From contig CAZCSP010000019.1 of the NCBI GenBank assembly GCA_964501275.1, positions 1-64,000 of the forward strand: a stretch of DNA of 64,000 nucleotides, in the 5' to 3' direction. This DNA is from 55-13 sp964501275. GTDB taxonomy: Bacteria; Armatimonadota; Fimbriimonadia; Fimbriimonadales; Fimbriimonadaceae. Positions 8,706 to 16,439 of this stretch are shown one piece after another (positions within the stretch are counted from its first letter, which is position 1; each line of letters begins with the position of its first letter). Made by a program: the position numbers and the translations under genes. Below the pieces are notes generated by a model. That model made no database searches. It was not told where the DNA came from and saw nothing but the letters and a program-made list of their open reading frames with translations.

Positions 8706-8998
8706 TCAGACCACTCTTCGCTGACCTGGACTTCGATGCCGATGCTGGAGATGATGTCGGCGGCTTTGAGGCACTCTTCTTCGCAGGCGTGATGTACCAC
8801 CGACTTGCCGAGGTGGTCGATCTCCCAGGTCTCCATGTAGGCTTCGTCGGCATCGCACTGGGTGGCGATCATGAGGATGAGCATGACCTCGTCGTAGGTG
8901 TTGTGCTCGTTGTTGTAGACGGTGACGATGTAGCCACCGCCGGTTCCAGGGCCTTCGGTCAGCTCCTCCGGCATTTCCAGTATTCCAGGAGCGCTCAC
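8702..8998 (-). CDS. clpS: ClpS-like adaptor, copy 1 (distal)
   Basis: 98 residues with the ClpS fold signature: a YNNEHNTYDEVM segment in place of the classical NDDYTPM, an alpha helix, then a WEIDHLGKS segment and a VQVSEEW C-terminus. ClpS delivers N-end-rule substrates to ClpA/ClpC. In Escherichia coli ClpS a histidine in KVHYEGKA contacts the substrate alpha-amino group. Aligned here the residue is aspartate (E-I-D-H-L-G-K), so the binding pocket may be changed or the neighbouring His may substitute. It overlaps the upstream paralogue by ATGA, implying coupled translation. No clpA or clpC is in the window. Confidence 0.82.
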   Translation of the reverse strand: MSAPGILEMPEELTEGPGTGGGYIVTVYNNEHNTYDEVMLILMIATQCDADEAYMETWEIDHLGKSVVHHACEEECLKAADIISSIGIEVQVSEEWSD

Positions 8999-9282
8999 TC
9001 AGGCCACTCCAGGGTCACTTCGGTTTGGATGCCGATGCTTTGGATCACGAGGGCCGCTTCTTCGCAATCGGCGCGGTTCGAGAAATGAACGGAGGCTTTG
9101 CCAAAGGTGTGAGCCTCCCACATCTCAATGTACGCCTCCTGCATATCGCATCCGGTCGCACGCATGAGAACCTCGATCACCTCGTCCATCATGGTGTGCT
9201 CATTGTTATAGATCACCACCATCCACCCGCCGTCTTGGGTGTCGGGATTCAGAACTTCGGGTTGCAGGACAGTCTGACTCAT
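8995..9282 (-). CDS. clpS: ClpS-like adaptor, copy 2 (proximal)
   Basis: 95 residues from the ATG complementary to 9280-9282 (MSQTVLQPEVLNPDTQ). The open frame continues upstream to 9447, but that extension is written in intergenic repeats and is not protein-like. It has the YNNEHTMMDEVIEVL segment and, unlike copy 1, keeps the substrate-contacting His in WEAHTFGKA. The pair therefore looks like one classical adaptor followed by a diverged one. Roles in N-degron delivery to a Clp AAA+ unfoldase are inferred from the family. Confidence 0.84.
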   Translation of the reverse strand: MSQTVLQPEVLNPDTQDGGWMVVIYNNEHTMMDEVIEVLMRATGCDMQEAYIEMWEAHTFGKASVHFSNRADCEEAALVIQSIGIQTEVTLEWPE

Positions 9283-9314
9283 AGGCTGGCGACAGTTTAC
9301 TGCAAACGGGCGGA

Positions 9315-9405
9315 GGGCGGCGTTGGGCGTTAGGTTTTGGGCATTGGGGCAATCTGACTTATCCGCCCTATCCGACCGATCAGTCAGATCTGTCAGATAC
9401 GTCTG
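9315..9405. repeat. Heptamer run joined to a 9-mer dyad
   Basis: gcgttgggcgttaggttttgggcattgggg (7-bp units of GCGTTAG/GCATTGG kind) is followed by aatctgact, ccgaccgatcagtcagat and tgtcagata units. The 3' end of the YfhO-like gene (stop complementary to 9380-9382) lies inside it. Confidence 0.8.
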
Positions 9406-11695
9406 GTCCCTCAGCCAAACGCCTATTGCCCAAAGCCGACCACCCAAGCCCCACCAACACCAACAGCCAAGCCGGGATCGCCAGCATCAGCCCGGTGGAG
9501 TAGCCGGGGGAGGTGTAGGTCAACGTGGCTTCCTCCGTTCCGGGGGCGGGGATGACTTTGATCCAGCCACCCTCCAGAGGCTCTACCTTCGCCCCGTTTG
9601 TCGCCGACCATCCGGGCATCCAGCGCTCTTTGATGTGGACCTCGGGCACGTCCTCTTCCCACGAGACCTCGATGCGGCCCGGCGTCTTCTGATCGGCTCC
9701 GGCGTCGCCTTCTGAGGCGTAAGCGTATTGGGCAACTCCTAGCGGGTAAACCAAAAACCCGTTCTCCGGTCGTGGATTCTCCCATCCTGGCAAAGGCCGT
9801 AACGACCACACTTCCTCGACCCCTGCGTCGATCAGCTTCTGCCGGTCAGCGGTTGGTTTGATGAACATGATGTTGCCGTTGGCGGGAGGGGCCGAGTCTT
9901 GTCCGTTCAGGTCGTCCAGCATCGCCTTGGTGTCCTTATGAAGCAGGGAGTCGTACCCGGCAAGCTCCTTAATGCGGCTGAGCGCGGCAAGATTGGGGGG
10001 GAGCAGAACACCGGGCGTCGCCGCAACGATGCTCCAGTTCTCGTTGACGATGGCCACCCGACCGAAGGGCGGTTTTTCGATAGCGGCGGCCAGGGGCTTG
10101 CCGGTTGGGATGAGGTTGGTGGCGTAGCCGGAGATTGCGATGACAAGCACAATCGGAACCACCGCAAATGTTGATCGACCCTTGAGCAGGTCTGACTTCA
10201 AGGCAAAAAAGAGCCCCGCCCCACCTAACCCTACCACAAGGACGACCGTGGCATAGAGCGTTGGAGTCGAGACAGCTTTCACTGCCTCACCCAACGGATC
10301 CATCCCTTGGGGCCAAGCGGGAGCGGTGTTCGGAAGAACCAAAGCCGTTAACAGTGAAATTGCGGCAAAACCTAGAACCGCAAACCCAAAGGAGCGCGGT
10401 TCGAAGTCCCTATCCTTGATCGCCAACCCCGCCAACACGCAAGCCGCCAGCACGAACAAGACGATGATCCGCCCCGGACTGCCTGTAGAAGACCAACCCG
10501 GCATCAGGAAGTAGAGCGGCTTGTTGAGAATCGTTCCCATTGCCAGGAGCAGGGCGAGGATGCCGAGGGCGGCGATGGGCCAGGTTCGGCGGTCTCGCCA
10601 GGGGACCAGGAAAAGGAGGCCCAGCACCAGAGGACCGATGGTGACGGCGGACTCGGCAAAGTTGGCCCCGTTCTTGGCCAGCGGCGGCCAGTATTCGGCG
10701 ACCGTCAGGTTCTCATTGATCTCGACCGGAGCCCTGGGATCGCCCAAGGCTTTGGTCGTGACGAGGTTGGCAAGTTCAAAAGGCTTGATCGCGCTCCCAA
10801 GGTAAGCCGCATAGCCCTCCTCGGACGGTGCGTTGCGGCGGTGGGAGGTTTGGGAGTGTTTGAGGACCGGCAGAAGCTGAGGCAGTCCGATCGCGAAACC
10901 GACTACGAATGGCATAAGACACGCGGCGAGACAGAGCTTCGCGGGGTTTTTAACGTTTCCTGGCACGCCCTCTACTTCTGACTGCCTCCCGCGTGCCGTG
11001 AACGGGAGCCAGAATAGGAACAGGAACGCGGCCATGAATCCATAAGCCACAAACTGGAGATGACCTCCCAGAATCATCATCCCGACGGTGAAGCTCGATA
11101 GAATCATCCCTCGGAGAACAGGCTGGAATCGAGTTCTTGGAAGCGGACCGCTTGAATCCTCATCAAATCTCCTCGCCCTCGCAGAAGCATCGCGAATGGA
11201 GATGAGCCCGGCCAGTAGCCAGGGAATCCAAGAAACGGTGGTAATCACACTGCTCAGCGACGTCCAGCTCAGCATAAACGGGGACAGGGCAAAACTCGCC
11301 CCCGCTACGACTCCGCCCAGCTCAGTCCCCCCCAACGCACGCACCAACTTAAACGTCCCCAGTCCCGCCCAGAACAGGTGGAACCAGGCCAGGATCGTGA
11401 TGGCCAGCGGGGTGGGGATGTGGAGGACGCCCATCAGGATATGCGGCGGATAGAGTGCGCCCGACTGGGAGTTCGCCAAGAGCGGCGTCCCGGCAAGCTG
11501 GTAGGGGTTCCAGAAAGGCACCTGGAAGTTCCGCCAACTCTCGAACACCAGGTCCCGCCAAACATAAAACTGGATCACCCCATCGGCCTGAAGCACATCC
11601 CAAGCGTCCCCCGGCTTCGGCCCATTCCAGGGGGCGAACTGGCGTATCTGGTCAAACGGCCCAATCGCCTCCCCCAAAAACACCGCCCGCCACAA
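9380..11695 (-). CDS. YfhO-like polytopic membrane protein
   Basis: 771 residues or more, with about ten hydrophobic helices followed by a C-terminal soluble domain and a last helix. Residues near the N-terminus (DQIRQFAPW, FWNPYQLAGTPLLANSQSG) are the hallmark of YfhO/PMT-like proteins, in which such loops bind lipid-linked sugars. A role in glycosylating a cell-envelope polymer or protein is plausible but unproven. The first canonical start in frame is TTG at 11695, but coding similarity clearly continues upstream: a membrane helix (SLIFLLLIPLIPLW) is encoded back to an ATC codon at 11753-11755, preceded by a stop at 11765-11767. The true N-terminus is therefore uncertain. The last residues (DVSDRSD) and the stop come from a dispersed repeat. 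Confidence 0.82.
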   Translation of the reverse strand: MWRAVFLGEAIGPFDQIRQFAPWNGPKPGDAWDVLQADGVIQFYVWRDLVFESWRNFQVPFWNPYQLAGTPLLANSQSGALYPPHILMGVLHIPTPLAITILAWFHLFWAGLGTFKLVRALGGTELGGVVAGASFALSPFMLSWTSLSSVITTVSWIPWLLAGLISIRDASARARRFDEDSSGPLPRTRFQPVLRGMILSSFTVGMMILGGHLQFVAYGFMAAFLFLFWLPFTARGRQSEVEGVPGNVKNPAKLCLAACLMPFVVGFAIGLPQLLPVLKHSQTSHRRNAPSEEGYAAYLGSAIKPFELANLVTTKALGDPRAPVEINENLTVAEYWPPLAKNGANFAESAVTIGPLVLGLLFLVPWRDRRTWPIAALGILALLLAMGTILNKPLYFLMPGWSSTGSPGRIIVLFVLAACVLAGLAIKDRDFEPRSFGFAVLGFAAISLLTALVLPNTAPAWPQGMDPLGEAVKAVSTPTLYATVVLVVGLGGAGLFFALKSDLLKGRSTFAVVPIVLVIAISGYATNLIPTGKPLAAAIEKPPFGRVAIVNENWSIVAATPGVLLPPNLAALSRIKELAGYDSLLHKDTKAMLDDLNGQDSAPPANGNIMFIKPTADRQKLIDAGVEEVWSLRPLPGWENPRPENGFLVYPLGVAQYAYASEGDAGADQKTPGRIEVSWEEDVPEVHIKERWMPGWSATNGAKVEPLEGGWIKVIPAPGTEEATLTYTSPGYSTGLMLAIPAWLLVLVGLGWSALGNRRLAEGPDVSDRSD

Positions 11696-12033
11696 AGGGA
11701 TAAGGGGGATCAGGAGGAGAAAGATCAGGGACCAGTGGGCTTTGAGCTGTTTGATGCTTGGATTTTAGATTGCTGGGTTCATGGATTGTCTAGGGGAAAC
11801 CGAGTTTGGAGCTTGGGATTGGGAGTTTGGAGTTTAGTGAGTCGATCCGCAGGAACGCAGAAGGCTTGCCGACGTCCAAGTCGGAAGCAACCACAACGAC
11901 ACAGAGGCACAACGAAACCAGCCTCTCGCCCACGATCTCGGGGGCAATGGACCGATTTACGAAAAATCCACCAAAGACTCCAAACTCCAAACCCCAAACT
12001 CCAAACTCGATAAATCCGATAAACTCCAGGGCC
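11696..12033. repeat. Repeat-filled gap between divergent YfhO-like gene and serA
   Basis: After the possible 5' extension of the YfhO-like gene, the gap holds units of ggagttt/gggattg (11806-11838 and, inverted, 11975-12010). It also holds a palindrome cttgccgacgtccaagtcggaag-like core near 11865-11887 and cacaacgacacagaggcacaacg phrases. The two heptamer blocks face each other as a long interrupted inverted repeat. An open frame runs through it into serA but encodes only repeat-derived residues. Confidence 0.75.
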
Positions 12034-13242
12034 ATGAAGGTTTTGGTAGCGGACAAGTTTGAGCAGAGTGGGTTGGATGGGTTGAATGGGCTGGGGGTGG
12101 AGGTTCAGTACAGCCCGGATTTGGCGGACGACTCTTTGGCCCAAGCCCTCGCAGAATCCCAGGCGGACGTGCTGATCGTGCGCTCGACCAAGGTCACCGA
12201 GGCGATGATGGATGGCTCCAAACTCGGCGTGATCATCCGGGCGGGGGCGGGATACAACACCATCGACGTGGCCGCCGCCAGCAGTCGCGGCATCCTGGTC
12301 ACTAACTGTCCGGGAAAGAACAGCCAGGCGGTCGCCGAACTCGCCTTCGGCCTCCTCCTCGCCCTCGACCGCCACATCCCCGACAACGTCGCCGAGCTTC
12401 GCCTGGGCAAGTGGAATAAGAAGAAATACTCCAAAGCGAAGGGCGTCTATGGTCGCACATTGGGCCTGGTCGGGATGGGCAAGATCAGCCAGGAGATGAT
12501 CCCCCGCGCAAAGGCGTTTGGGATGAACGTGGTTGCCTACTCCCGCTGGATCACGCCCGACATCGCCGCCGCCTTGGGGATCGGTCGCGCGACCTCGCTG
12601 GAGGAGCTTGCCGCGATGAGCGACGTCGTATCCGTCCATGTCTCGTTGACTCCCGAAACGAAAAACTCCATCGGCGAGAAGTTCTTTGCCGCGATGAAGA
12701 AAGGCGCTTACTTCGTAAACACCAGTCGTGGGGAGGTAGTCGACCAGATCGCGCTCCTGAAGGCCATCGAGGAGAAGGGGATTCTGGCCGGGTTGGATGT
12801 TTTTGAAGATGAGCCTTCAGGCGGAGAGGGCGACTACCAAGGCGCTCTAAAGGACAACCCCAATGTCTACTGCACCCACCACATCGGCGCCTCCACCGAC
12901 CAGGCTCAGGAAGCCGTGGCGGCCGAGGCGGTGCGGATCGTGCGGGAGTACAAGACCACCGGCGTCGTGCCGAACGTGGTGAACATCAAGAAAGCCGAAG
13001 TCGCCACCCACCTGCTGGTCGTCCGCCACCTCGACCGAGTCGGCGTCCTGGCCCACGTGTTGGGAGTTCTGAAGGATGAGGGCGTGAGCGTTCAGGAGAT
13101 GGAGAACATCGTGTTGGGCGGAGCCAAGTCAGCGATTGCCCAGATATCCCTGGATAAGGAGCCCTCGCCCAATGCGCTGATGAAGGTCAAGCTGAACGAA
13201 AACATCTTCGACGCCAGCGTATTCCCGATTGAGAAATCATGA
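12034..13242 (+). CDS. serA: D-3-phosphoglycerate dehydrogenase (short form with ACT domain)
   Basis: Oxidises 3-phosphoglycerate to 3-phosphohydroxypyruvate, the first step of serine synthesis. 402 residues from MKVLVADKFEQSG. The NAD-binding fold carries GLVGMGKISQEM. The conserved NTSRGEVVD motif follows, and the catalytic Glu/His pair lies in VFEDEP and CTHHIGAST. A C-terminal ACT domain (about 330-400, HLLVVRHLDRVGVLAHVLG) probably binds serine for feedback control. The intervening domain of long SerA proteins is absent. I reject the 76-codon upstream extension because it is made of repeats. Confidence 0.9.
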   Translation: MKVLVADKFEQSGLDGLNGLGVEVQYSPDLADDSLAQALAESQADVLIVRSTKVTEAMMDGSKLGVIIRAGAGYNTIDVAAASSRGILVTNCPGKNSQAVAELAFGLLLALDRHIPDNVAELRLGKWNKKKYSKAKGVYGRTLGLVGMGKISQEMIPRAKAFGMNVVAYSRWITPDIAAALGIGRATSLEELAAMSDVVSVHVSLTPETKNSIGEKFFAAMKKGAYFVNTSRGEVVDQIALLKAIEEKGILAGLDVFEDEPSGGEGDYQGALKDNPNVYCTHHIGASTDQAQEAVAAEAVRIVREYKTTGVVPNVVNIKKAEVATHLLVVRHLDRVGVLAHVLGVLKDEGVSVQEMENIVLGGAKSAIAQISLDKEPSPNALMKVKLNENIFDASVFPIEKS

Positions 13243-13529
13243 TTCGCGAACCCCATGCAACTCGGCGGCGACTCGTTGGCTGTGTGGGGTTCTCGTCGCT
13301 CTTACTTGTCATTACGATCATTGCCTTGGTGACCTGGACGTGGCTGAATCCACCCTTGGTGAAGGTCACTTGGGTTGATGAGAAGGTCAAGCTCACGAAC
13401 TTTACCGGCCAGCCCGTCCTTATCATCGGGCTGGCACTGGATAGGGCAGGCTGGAGAAACGCCAAACTGCCTGAACCTCTCTATTGTCCTACGCACGCTG
13501 GCGATGTCTTCGTCGATCCTAAACTCTGA
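13239..13529 (+). CDS. Small single-pass membrane protein, unknown
   Basis: 96 residues with a basic N-terminus, one transmembrane helix (about 14-36, CVGFSSLLLVITIIALVTW), then an outer domain of about 60 residues. It overlaps serA by ATGA, so the two are probably translated together, yet nothing links the protein to serine synthesis. I recognise no family. Confidence 0.6.
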   Translation: MIREPHATRRRLVGCVGFSSLLLVITIIALVTWTWLNPPLVKVTWVDEKVKLTNFTGQPVLIIGLALDRAGWRNAKLPEPLYCPTHAGDVFVDPKL

Positions 13530-13629
13530 AATGGGAGGATTTGGGGGCCAAGGAAGCGATTGCCCCACCGACGCCAGGAAACCGTATCTATCTCATCATC
13601 TCCCCAATCACTGTGAAGTAAGGTTCGTG

Positions 13630-13657
13630 CACATATTATGTGCGCACATAATATGTG
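13630..13657. promoter_or_regulatory. Perfect 28-bp palindrome, probable toxin-antitoxin operator
   Basis: The arms cacatattatgtgc and gcacataatatgtg match perfectly around a centre at 13643/13644. It sits 16 bases before the antitoxin ATG and overlaps a CATAAT and abuts a TATATT box (13661-13666). It is the expected site for autorepression by the antitoxin or the toxin-antitoxin complex. Confidence 0.8.
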
Positions 13658-13672
13658 TGGTATATTGTAGAG

Positions 13673-13903
13673 ATGAAGCGCAAAAATCTCACCTTGTCCG
13701 CAGATGCCTCGATCATTGACGAGGCACGAGCTTTGGCGATTTCACAGGGAACGACGATCAACAGCCTCTTCCGCGAGTTTCTAGAGCAGTTCGTACAGGC
13801 CAAAAAGGGAACCGCAATCGATGAGTTCTTGCGACTCGCCAAGGAGTTTCAAGGCGATTCAAAGGGTTGGAAGTTCAATCGCGATGAAGCTTACGAGAGA
13901 TAG
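13673..13903 (+). CDS. VapB-type antitoxin (ribbon-helix-helix-like)
   Basis: 76 residues starting MKRKNLTLSADASIIDEARA. It has a short beta-strand that could pair as a ribbon, then two helices, then a charged tail (EFQGDSKGWKFNRDEAYE) of the kind that wraps the toxin. It directly precedes and overlaps a PIN-domain gene by 20 bases, and a 28-bp palindrome covers its promoter. If TATATT at 13661-13666 is the -10 box, transcription would begin at or next to the ATG, giving a leaderless message. Antitoxin assignment is from context plus the N-terminal pattern. Confidence 0.78.
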   Translation: MKRKNLTLSADASIIDEARALAISQGTTINSLFREFLEQFVQAKKGTAIDEFLRLAKEFQGDSKGWKFNRDEAYER

Positions 13904-14324
13904 GTGTTTCATCGACACCAACATACTGGTTTATGCCGTAGACACAGTGGGTGAGCCAGCAAAGTCGGTCGTTGCGGGGGAACTCATTGCGCAACTGGCG
14001 AAGCGGCCCCATTCGTTTTTATCAGTCCAGGTAAAGGCAGAATTTGCTTCTCTTTGCATTCGAAAATTACGTTTCACACCGGCCAAGGTTGCCAGCCTCC
14101 TTCAAGGGCTCAAAGATTTCTCAGAGGTGAACTACAGCACAGATATTCTCCGAGAAGGCTTATTGTTGATGGATGTGGCTTCCCTATCATTTTGGGATGC
14201 GGTGATGATTGCAACGGCTAAGCGTTCTGGATGCACGGTGGTGTATACCGAAGACCTCAACCACGGGCAGGTCATCGAAGGAGTCCGCATCCATAACCCC
14301 TTCCTCGAAGTGCCCAACCTCTAA
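13884..14324 (+). CDS. vapC: VapC-type PIN-domain ribonuclease toxin
   Basis: 146 residues from the ATG at 13884. The PIN acidic residues are visible: D in CFIDTNILVYA near the start, E in VKAEFASLC, D in SFWDAVMIATAKRSG, and the terminal TEDLNHG. VapC toxins cut tRNA or rRNA and halt growth unless bound by VapB. It overlaps the antitoxin by 20 bases in another frame. It is flanked by housekeeping genes, consistent with a single inserted toxin-antitoxin cassette. Confidence 0.87.
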   Translation: MKLTRDRCFIDTNILVYAVDTVGEPAKSVVAGELIAQLAKRPHSFLSVQVKAEFASLCIRKLRFTPAKVASLLQGLKDFSEVNYSTDILREGLLLMDVASLSFWDAVMIATAKRSGCTVVYTEDLNHGQVIEGVRIHNPFLEVPNL

Positions 14325-14351
14325 ATCAGCCAGCCAGTAAACTCTCATCCC

Positions 14352-16385
14352 GTGCTCCTCAACGTCTCCAACGTCTTCAAGGCGTTCGGCCCTGACCATA
14401 TCCTCACCGGCGTCACCCTCCGCATCGACGCCCGGGAGAAGGTGGCGTTGGTGGGTCGGAACGGGACGGGGAAGACGACGCTTCTCAAGATTCTCACTGG
14501 CCAATATGGACCCGATACCGGAAATGTGAACCTGGCGCGGGGAGCCCGCATCGGGTATCTGCGGCAAGAGGCTCCGCTGGGCGAGGGGACGACCGTCTTG
14601 GAAGAAGCCCAGACCTCCCGCGCCGACCAGCTCAAGATGAAGCGGCGGCTGGAGGAGCTTGAGGCCAAGCTGGAGCATGGGGCCACCGACGAAGACTTGG
14701 AAGAGTACGCCCTGCTCCACGAGCACTTTTTGGAGTCGGAGGGCTATTCCACCGAGTCGGATATCCGGGTGATCCTGCTCAAGATGGGCTTCACTGAGGA
14801 TGAGTTCGACAAGCCAACCGCCAAGCTCAGCGGGGGCGAGAAGACTCGCCTCGCCATCGCGAAGCTCCTCCTGGAAGAACCCGACCTGCTGATCCTGGAC
14901 GAACCGACCAACCACCTGGACCTGCAAGCGACCGAGTGGCTGGAGGGATGGATTCGGGGCTATCACGGGGCGGTTTTGCTGGTGTCCCACGACCGGGCCT
15001 TCTTGGAGAACACGGCTCAGCGAGTGATCGAGATGCGGGATGGCCAGGTGAAATCCTATCCCGGCCCCTTTGCCAAGTTCCTCCAGCTTCGCGCGGAAGA
15101 GGATGCCAGGCTGGCTGAAGTGGCGAAGCGGCAGGATCAGGAGATCGCGAAGATGGATGAGTATGTCCGCCGCTTCATGAACTCCCAAAGAACCGCCCAG
15201 GCAAGAGGCCGCCTCAAGCTGATGAACCGCCTCATCGAGAGCAAAGTGGAGGTTCCGAAGAATGAGAAGGGGATGAAAGGCGCGTTTGCGGCCGGAAAGC
15301 GCTCGGGCGATCTGGTTCTGGAGACGGAGAAGCTGACGGTAGGTTTCAAAGGCAGTGGCATGGGCTTCCAGCCAATGCGTCCCACAGCCTTCCAGGCTGT
15401 GGACTCCAATAGTGAATTCAGCGGCCCAGAGCAGAACCTGGAAGGTTCTGCGACGCATTGGCAGGATGCCAATGCCACAACGCTCTTCCAAAATCTCAAC
15501 TGGACGGTTCGCAATGGCGAGCGGTGGGGGGTGATTGGGGAGAACGGGTCGGGGAAGTCCACGCTTATCAAAGTGGCGTTGGGGCTCCTGGAGCCTCTGG
15601 AGGGCAAGTCCAGGCTGGGCGCGAACGTGGTCGCGGGCTACTTCAGCCAGGATGTCAGCGATATCGACACCAGCATGACGCCGCTCGACTTCATGGTCTA
15701 CGAATGCGATATGCTCCCCGCCGATGCCCGGAACCTGCTGGGTCGCTACCTGTTCTCCGGCGACGACGTGTACCGCCCCATCAAGACCTTCAGCGGCGGC
15801 GAGAAGAACAAACTGGCCTTGGCCCGCCTCACCAATCTCAGCCCCAATTTGCTGGTGCTGGATGAACCCACCAACCACCTCGACATGGCCTCCCGCGAAG
15901 CTTTGGCTGAGATCCTGAACGAATACAAGGGAACCCTGATTCTGGTCAGTCACGACCGCTGGCTTCTCAGCCAAGTCACCGACCACATCCTGGATATCCG
16001 CAAATCCGGCCCCATCCAATATCCCGGTTCCTACAACGAGTATAAATCCGGCCGCACTCCCAAGCCTGCCGCGCAAGCTCCCGGCAATCGAGCAGTCCAG
16101 CAATCAAGCAATCCAGCATCCGAGGAGCCCACTCTCTCCCCCCGCGAACTCTCCAAAGAGATTTCTCGCTTGGAAAAGCTGGTGGCTGAATTGGAGGAGC
16201 AGGTGGCAGACCAAGAAGCCGACATCAAGGAGATCGAGGACAAACTGGCTCAGGTTAGCCCCACTGACGATATCCTCAGTCTCACCCAAGAGCATGCCTC
16301 GGCCCAAGAGCGGTTGGCGGGGACGATGGCAGCGTGGGAGGAGAACACGTTGAAGCTTGAAGAATTGGCGGCTTTGCGCGGATAG
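14352..16385 (+). CDS. ABC-F family ATPase with two repeat-derived insertions
   Basis: 677 residues, soluble, with two ATP-binding cassettes and no membrane segment, as in Uup/EttA-like translation factors that act on ribosomes. First Walker A GRNGTGKT is at 35-42, signature LSGGEKTRL near 159-167 and Walker B LLILDEPTNHLD near 179-190. Second Walker A GENGSGKS is at 396-403, with FSGGEKNKLALA and LDEPTNHLD after it. The C-terminus ends in a coiled coil. Residues about 334-377 are encoded by a 122-bp imperfect hairpin inserted in frame just before cassette 2. A later stretch (RAVQQSSNPAS) comes from an octamer repeat. The start is GTG. It probably rescues or tunes ribosomes, and antibiotic resistance cannot be inferred. 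Confidence 0.88.
   Translation: MLLNVSNVFKAFGPDHILTGVTLRIDAREKVALVGRNGTGKTTLLKILTGQYGPDTGNVNLARGARIGYLRQEAPLGEGTTVLEEAQTSRADQLKMKRRLEELEAKLEHGATDEDLEEYALLHEHFLESEGYSTESDIRVILLKMGFTEDEFDKPTAKLSGGEKTRLAIAKLLLEEPDLLILDEPTNHLDLQATEWLEGWIRGYHGAVLLVSHDRAFLENTAQRVIEMRDGQVKSYPGPFAKFLQLRAEEDARLAEVAKRQDQEIAKMDEYVRRFMNSQRTAQARGRLKLMNRLIESKVEVPKNEKGMKGAFAAGKRSGDLVLETEKLTVGFKGSGMGFQPMRPTAFQAVDSNSEFSGPEQNLEGSATHWQDANATTLFQNLNWTVRNGERWGVIGENGSGKSTLIKVALGLLEPLEGKSRLGANVVAGYFSQDVSDIDTSMTPLDFMVYECDMLPADARNLLGRYLFSGDDVYRPIKTFSGGEKNKLALARLTNLSPNLLVLDEPTNHLDMASREALAEILNEYKGTLILVSHDRWLLSQVTDHILDIRKSGPIQYPGSYNEYKSGRTPKPAAQAPGNRAVQQSSNPASEEPTLSPRELSKEISRLEKLVAELEEQVADQEADIKEIEDKLAQVSPTDDILSLTQEHASAQERLAGTMAAWEENTLKLEELAALRG
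15356..15477. repeat. In-frame hairpin element inside the ABC-F gene
   Basis: Left arm 15356-15381 and right arm 15452-15477 pair over 26 bases with four mismatches. Inside are two further palindromes, ccacagccttccaggctgtgg and cagaacctggaaggttctg. It inserts about 40 residues without a stop. Confidence 0.85.
16088..16121. repeat. Octamer repeat inside the ABC-F gene
   Basis: Units agcaatca, agcaatcc and similar run in tandem. The same units fill gaps at 32009-32152 and 58010-58227. Confidence 0.85.
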
Positions 16386-16439
16386 TCCCTGATCTGATTC
16401 GTCAGCGTCACACAGTCGCCGGTTTGAACGCAGAAAGAG

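Noticed and set aside
9283..9447. Upstream extension of clpS copy 2
   Set aside because: Written in the GCGTTAG and TCTGACT repeats; ClpS similarity starts at 9282.
11806..12033. Upstream extension of serA
   Set aside because: Residues come from ggagttt repeats; homology begins at MKVLVADKF.
14187..16103. 638-codon open frame on the minus strand over the ABC-F gene and VapC end
   Set aside because: It is the mirror of clear ABC-F motifs and crosses two real genes.
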